A stretch of 8,528 bases of DNA from positions 1-8,528 of the forward strand of contig DIYR01000016.1 in assembly GCA_002429085.1 (NCBI GenBank), given 5' to 3'. The notes under the pieces were generated by a model, which was not told where the DNA came from, did not search any database, and saw only the letters and a list, made by a program, of their open reading frames with translations. Each line of letters opens with the position of its first letter. Positions within the stretch are counted from its first letter, which is position 1. Below are positions 7,204 to 8,528 of this stretch, one piece after another. The DNA is from Flavobacteriales bacterium UBA6049. Its GTDB lineage: Bacteria > Bacteroidota > Bacteroidia > Flavobacteriales_G > Salibacteraceae. The translations under genes were made by a program, and so were the position numbers.

Positions 7204-7215
7204 TTTTTTTTTTCA
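7197..7215 (-). other. Candidate dnaX frameshift/slippage site (A10 run with A AAA AAG heptamer)
   Basis: On the minus strand the gamma frame reads ATT GAA AAA AAA AAG AAC TGA. The ten As lie at 7213-7204 and the run ends in A AAA AAG, the same heptamer that causes -1 frameshifting in E. coli dnaX. In the tau frame a TGA (7215-7213) borders the run on its 5' side, and in the gamma frame a TGA (7199-7197) borders it on the 3' side. A join between the two frames can therefore happen only here. Either -1 ribosomal slippage, or RNA polymerase adding one A or dropping two, would produce tau. A real genome with eleven As and a sequencing or assembly error is the alternative. Confidence 0.65.
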
Positions 7216-8279
7216 ATCTCTTTGGTAAGAGAAGCAATTTGCATCAACGTTAGCTCAACTAATAATCGTTGATTTTTACTGGTCTTATAGCGGAAATCAC
7301 ATTCGTTACATAAACGAATTGCTGGTAATAAGAATGTTTGTGGAGCTTCTTTAGCTTGTTCGAAATAGCGTCTTCTAATATTCTCACCTACATCTAGTAA
7401 TGTCCGACTAGATGAATCTTGGCTAACTAAAAGATCTCTAAAGTGAGCTGCCAATCCGTTGATGAACAAATGTCCGTCAAATCCTTTGTTTAAGATATTA
7501 GCAAACAGTACTAATGACTCAGGTATATTATTCGCGACTAACAAATCAGTTAACTGAAAATAGTAATCGTAATCAAGAATATTCAAATTCGTAATTACTG
7601 ATTGATATGTTAAGTCGGTCCCGCTAAATGATACAATTTGATCGAAGATTGATAAGGCATCACGCATTCCTCCATCGGCTTTTTGAGCAATCATATGCAA
7701 AGCATCTGGCTCAGCTGAGATTCCTTCACGGTCAGCAATTTGTTGCAACTGCTGAACGATATTCTCAATCGAAATACGTTGGAAATCGAAAATTTGACAA
7801 CGAGATAATATCGTTGGAATAATCTTATGCTTTTCTGTAGTAGCAAGAATGAAGATAGCATGCTTTGGTGGCTCTTCTAATGTCTTTAAGAAGGCATTAA
7901 ATGCTGCCTGAGATAACATGTGAACCTCATCGATGATATATACTTTGTATTCTCCTACTTGCGGAGCAATACGAACCTGATCGTTCAGGTTACGAATATC
8001 TTCAACCGAGTTATTAGAAGCGGCATCTAATTCAAATACATTAAATGCAAAATCTTCATCAGGATTGGGGGCGACATTTTTGGCTTGATTAATTGTTTTT
8101 GCCAAAACACGTGCTGTTGTTGTTTTACCAACTCCACGTGGGCCACAAAACAAAAATGCTTGAGCAAGGTGATCGTTCTTAATGGCATTCTGTAAAGTTT
8201 GCACAATGCCATCTTGCCCAATAATACTATCCCAATCGCTGGGTCTGTACTTTCGTGACGAAACAATATAATCGCTCAT
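7197..8279 (-). CDS. dnaX: DNA polymerase III clamp-loader subunit DnaX, gamma-like product (domains I-III)
   Basis: This ATPase subunit of the replicative clamp loader opens and loads the beta sliding clamp. The frame encoded directly in DNA gives 360 residues. Motifs are Walker A GPRGVGKTTT (46-55), the LDAASNNSVEDIR region (84-96), Walker B DEVH (117-120), the sensor-1 region ATTE (146-149) and the SRC motif (159-161) that supplies the arginine finger. Domain III is complete and ends in the helix LLVELTLMQIASL (about 340-352). The protein then stops after EIEKKKN at a TGA (7199-7197), one codon past a run of ten A residues. Typical full-length DnaX in this phylum is near 550-600 residues; the rest is in the -1 frame. 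The zinc-binding cysteines between Walker A and B are absent (only C45 and C161 in the first 200 residues). The ATG at 8279 follows a -7 promoter element closely. Confidence 0.93.
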   Translation of the reverse strand: MSDYIVSSRKYRPSDWDSIIGQDGIVQTLQNAIKNDHLAQAFLFCGPRGVGKTTTARVLAKTINQAKNVAPNPDEDFAFNVFELDAASNNSVEDIRNLNDQVRIAPQVGEYKVYIIDEVHMLSQAAFNAFLKTLEEPPKHAIFILATTEKHKIIPTILSRCQIFDFQRISIENIVQQLQQIADREGISAEPDALHMIAQKADGGMRDALSIFDQIVSFSGTDLTYQSVITNLNILDYDYYFQLTDLLVANNIPESLVLFANILNKGFDGHLFINGLAAHFRDLLVSQDSSSRTLLDVGENIRRRYFEQAKEAPQTFLLPAIRLCNECDFRYKTSKNQRLLVELTLMQIASLTKEIEKKKN

Positions 8280-8286
8280 AGAAAAG

Positions 8287-8294
8287 CAAATATA
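8287..8294 (-). promoter_or_regulatory. -7 promoter element of dnaX, placing the transcript start very near the ATG
   Basis: The minus strand reads TATATTTG, an exact match to TAnnTTTG, and only seven bases (8286-8280) separate it from the dnaX ATG at 8279. If this element is used, transcription would start within a few bases of the start codon and the mRNA would be nearly leaderless. I see no well-spaced -33 TTG: a TTTC about 17 nt upstream is the closest, and the TTG near 8304 is too close. Support is therefore from the -7 half alone. Confidence 0.5.
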
Positions 8295-8383
8295 GCGGAA
8301 GCAACTAGGTGAAAGAGAGCTTAAGAGAGAGAATTATCCACGAATTGTGTAAACGTTACGGCTAACTTTTGATCTTCAATTAG

Positions 8384-8412
8384 TTGGCAGGTTAAATAAA
8401 AGTGTACTTTTG
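8384..8412 (+). promoter_or_regulatory. Promoter of the rpsF operon (-33 TTG and -7 TACTTTTG)
   Basis: A TTG at 8384-8386 and TACTTTTG at 8405-8412 are separated by 18 nt, matching the Bacteroidota primary-sigma arrangement TTG-N(about 17-21)-TAnnTTTG. The expected start is a few bases downstream, around 8416-8419, giving a leader of roughly 35 nt before the rpsF ATG. This is the best promoter in the window. It is divergent from the dnaX promoter in the same 172-nt gap. Confidence 0.72.
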
Positions 8413-8415
8413 TCG

Positions 8416-8426
8416 CCCCTTAGGGG
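8416..8426 (+). other. GC-rich hairpin at the 5' end of the predicted rpsF transcript
   Basis: CCCC TTA GGGG forms a four-pair GC stem with a three-base loop, placed right after the -7 element and so at or very near the predicted mRNA 5' end. In this AT-rich gap it is the only GC block. It may protect the transcript or take part in ribosomal-protein control. I do not see the features I would expect of the known S6:S18-binding leader, so I make no functional claim. Confidence 0.35.
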
Positions 8427-8451
8427 AACGAATAAATTAAACATTTTAATC

Positions 8452-8528
8452 ATGACCAACAGGTACGAAACTGTTTTCATTTTAACTCCCGTTTTATCTG
8501 AAGATCAGGTAAAGGAAGCAGTTCAAAA
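8452..8528 (+). CDS. rpsF: 30S ribosomal protein bS6, first 25 codons, cut by window edge
   Basis: bS6 binds 16S rRNA with bS18 in the platform of the small ribosomal subunit. The visible translation begins MTNRYETVFILTPVLSEDQV, which matches the conserved first beta strand (YETVFIL.PVLSE) and start of helix 1 of bS6. The full protein is normally 100-140 residues; the rest lies beyond the right edge, where rpsR and rplI usually follow. The ATG is preceded by an A/T-rich stretch (taaacattttaatc) with no Shine-Dalgarno, as is common in this phylum. It has its own promoter at 8384-8412. Confidence 0.93.
   Translation, partial: MTNRYETVFILTPVLSEDQVKEAVQ

Noticed and set aside
1..8528. Mobile element, CRISPR array, toxin-antitoxin or defence system
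   Set aside because: No direct repeat-spacer pattern, terminal inverted repeats, transposase, integrase or nuclease gene was found. The helicase could belong to a defence system in other settings, but its neighbours here are housekeeping genes.

Overview
The window reads as chromosomal DNA of a marine-type, low-GC Bacteroidota, most likely Flavobacteriales (Cryomorphaceae/Crocinitomicaceae-like). Four things point there: a secreted protein with a type IX secretion (T9SS) C-terminal sorting domain, a DUF3822 gene beside rsmD and coaD, Bacteroidota-type promoter -7 elements (TAnnTTTG) upstream of several genes, and starts without recognisable Shine-Dalgarno sites. I see no insertion sequence, prophage, CRISPR array, tRNA or rRNA. 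This is core-genome content with one striking anomaly, in dnaX.

Layout. Positions 1-2433 hold a compact minus-strand operon: a three-helix membrane protein, a DUF3822 protein, rsmD (16S rRNA methyltransferase) and coaD (CoA synthesis; runs off the left edge). Genes are 4 nt apart, overlap by 10 nt, or are 14 nt apart, and a TAAGTTTG -7 box lies upstream. The 117-nt gap 2434-2550 separates it from plus-strand genes: a RecD/Dda-like SF1B helicase, a PlsC-family acyltransferase overlapping it by ATGA, and a 663-residue T9SS cargo protein with five ~70-residue two-cysteine modules plus a PKD domain. That last gene converges on dnaX and overlaps it by 4 nt. dnaX runs leftward from 8279. A divergent 172-nt gap (8280-8451) then carries the dnaX -7 element and a strong-looking promoter for rpsF, whose first 25 codons close the window.

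Main finding. dnaX is split into two reading frames at a run of ten A residues (minus strand, 7213-7204). The DNA-encoded frame gives a 360-residue product ending just after clamp-loader domain III, i.e. a gamma-like protein. The -1 frame is open from the A-run down to 6550 and encodes a recognisable tau C-terminal region. The tau frame has a stop directly 5' of the run and the gamma frame has a stop directly 3' of it, so joining can occur only within a window of about 15 nt. The run contains A AAA AAG, the E. coli dnaX slip heptamer, and resembles the poly-A slip site of Thermus dnaX. The logic is inverted: here slippage would be needed to make tau, not gamma. A homopolymer sequencing error (true A11) is the main alternative and cannot be excluded from sequence alone.
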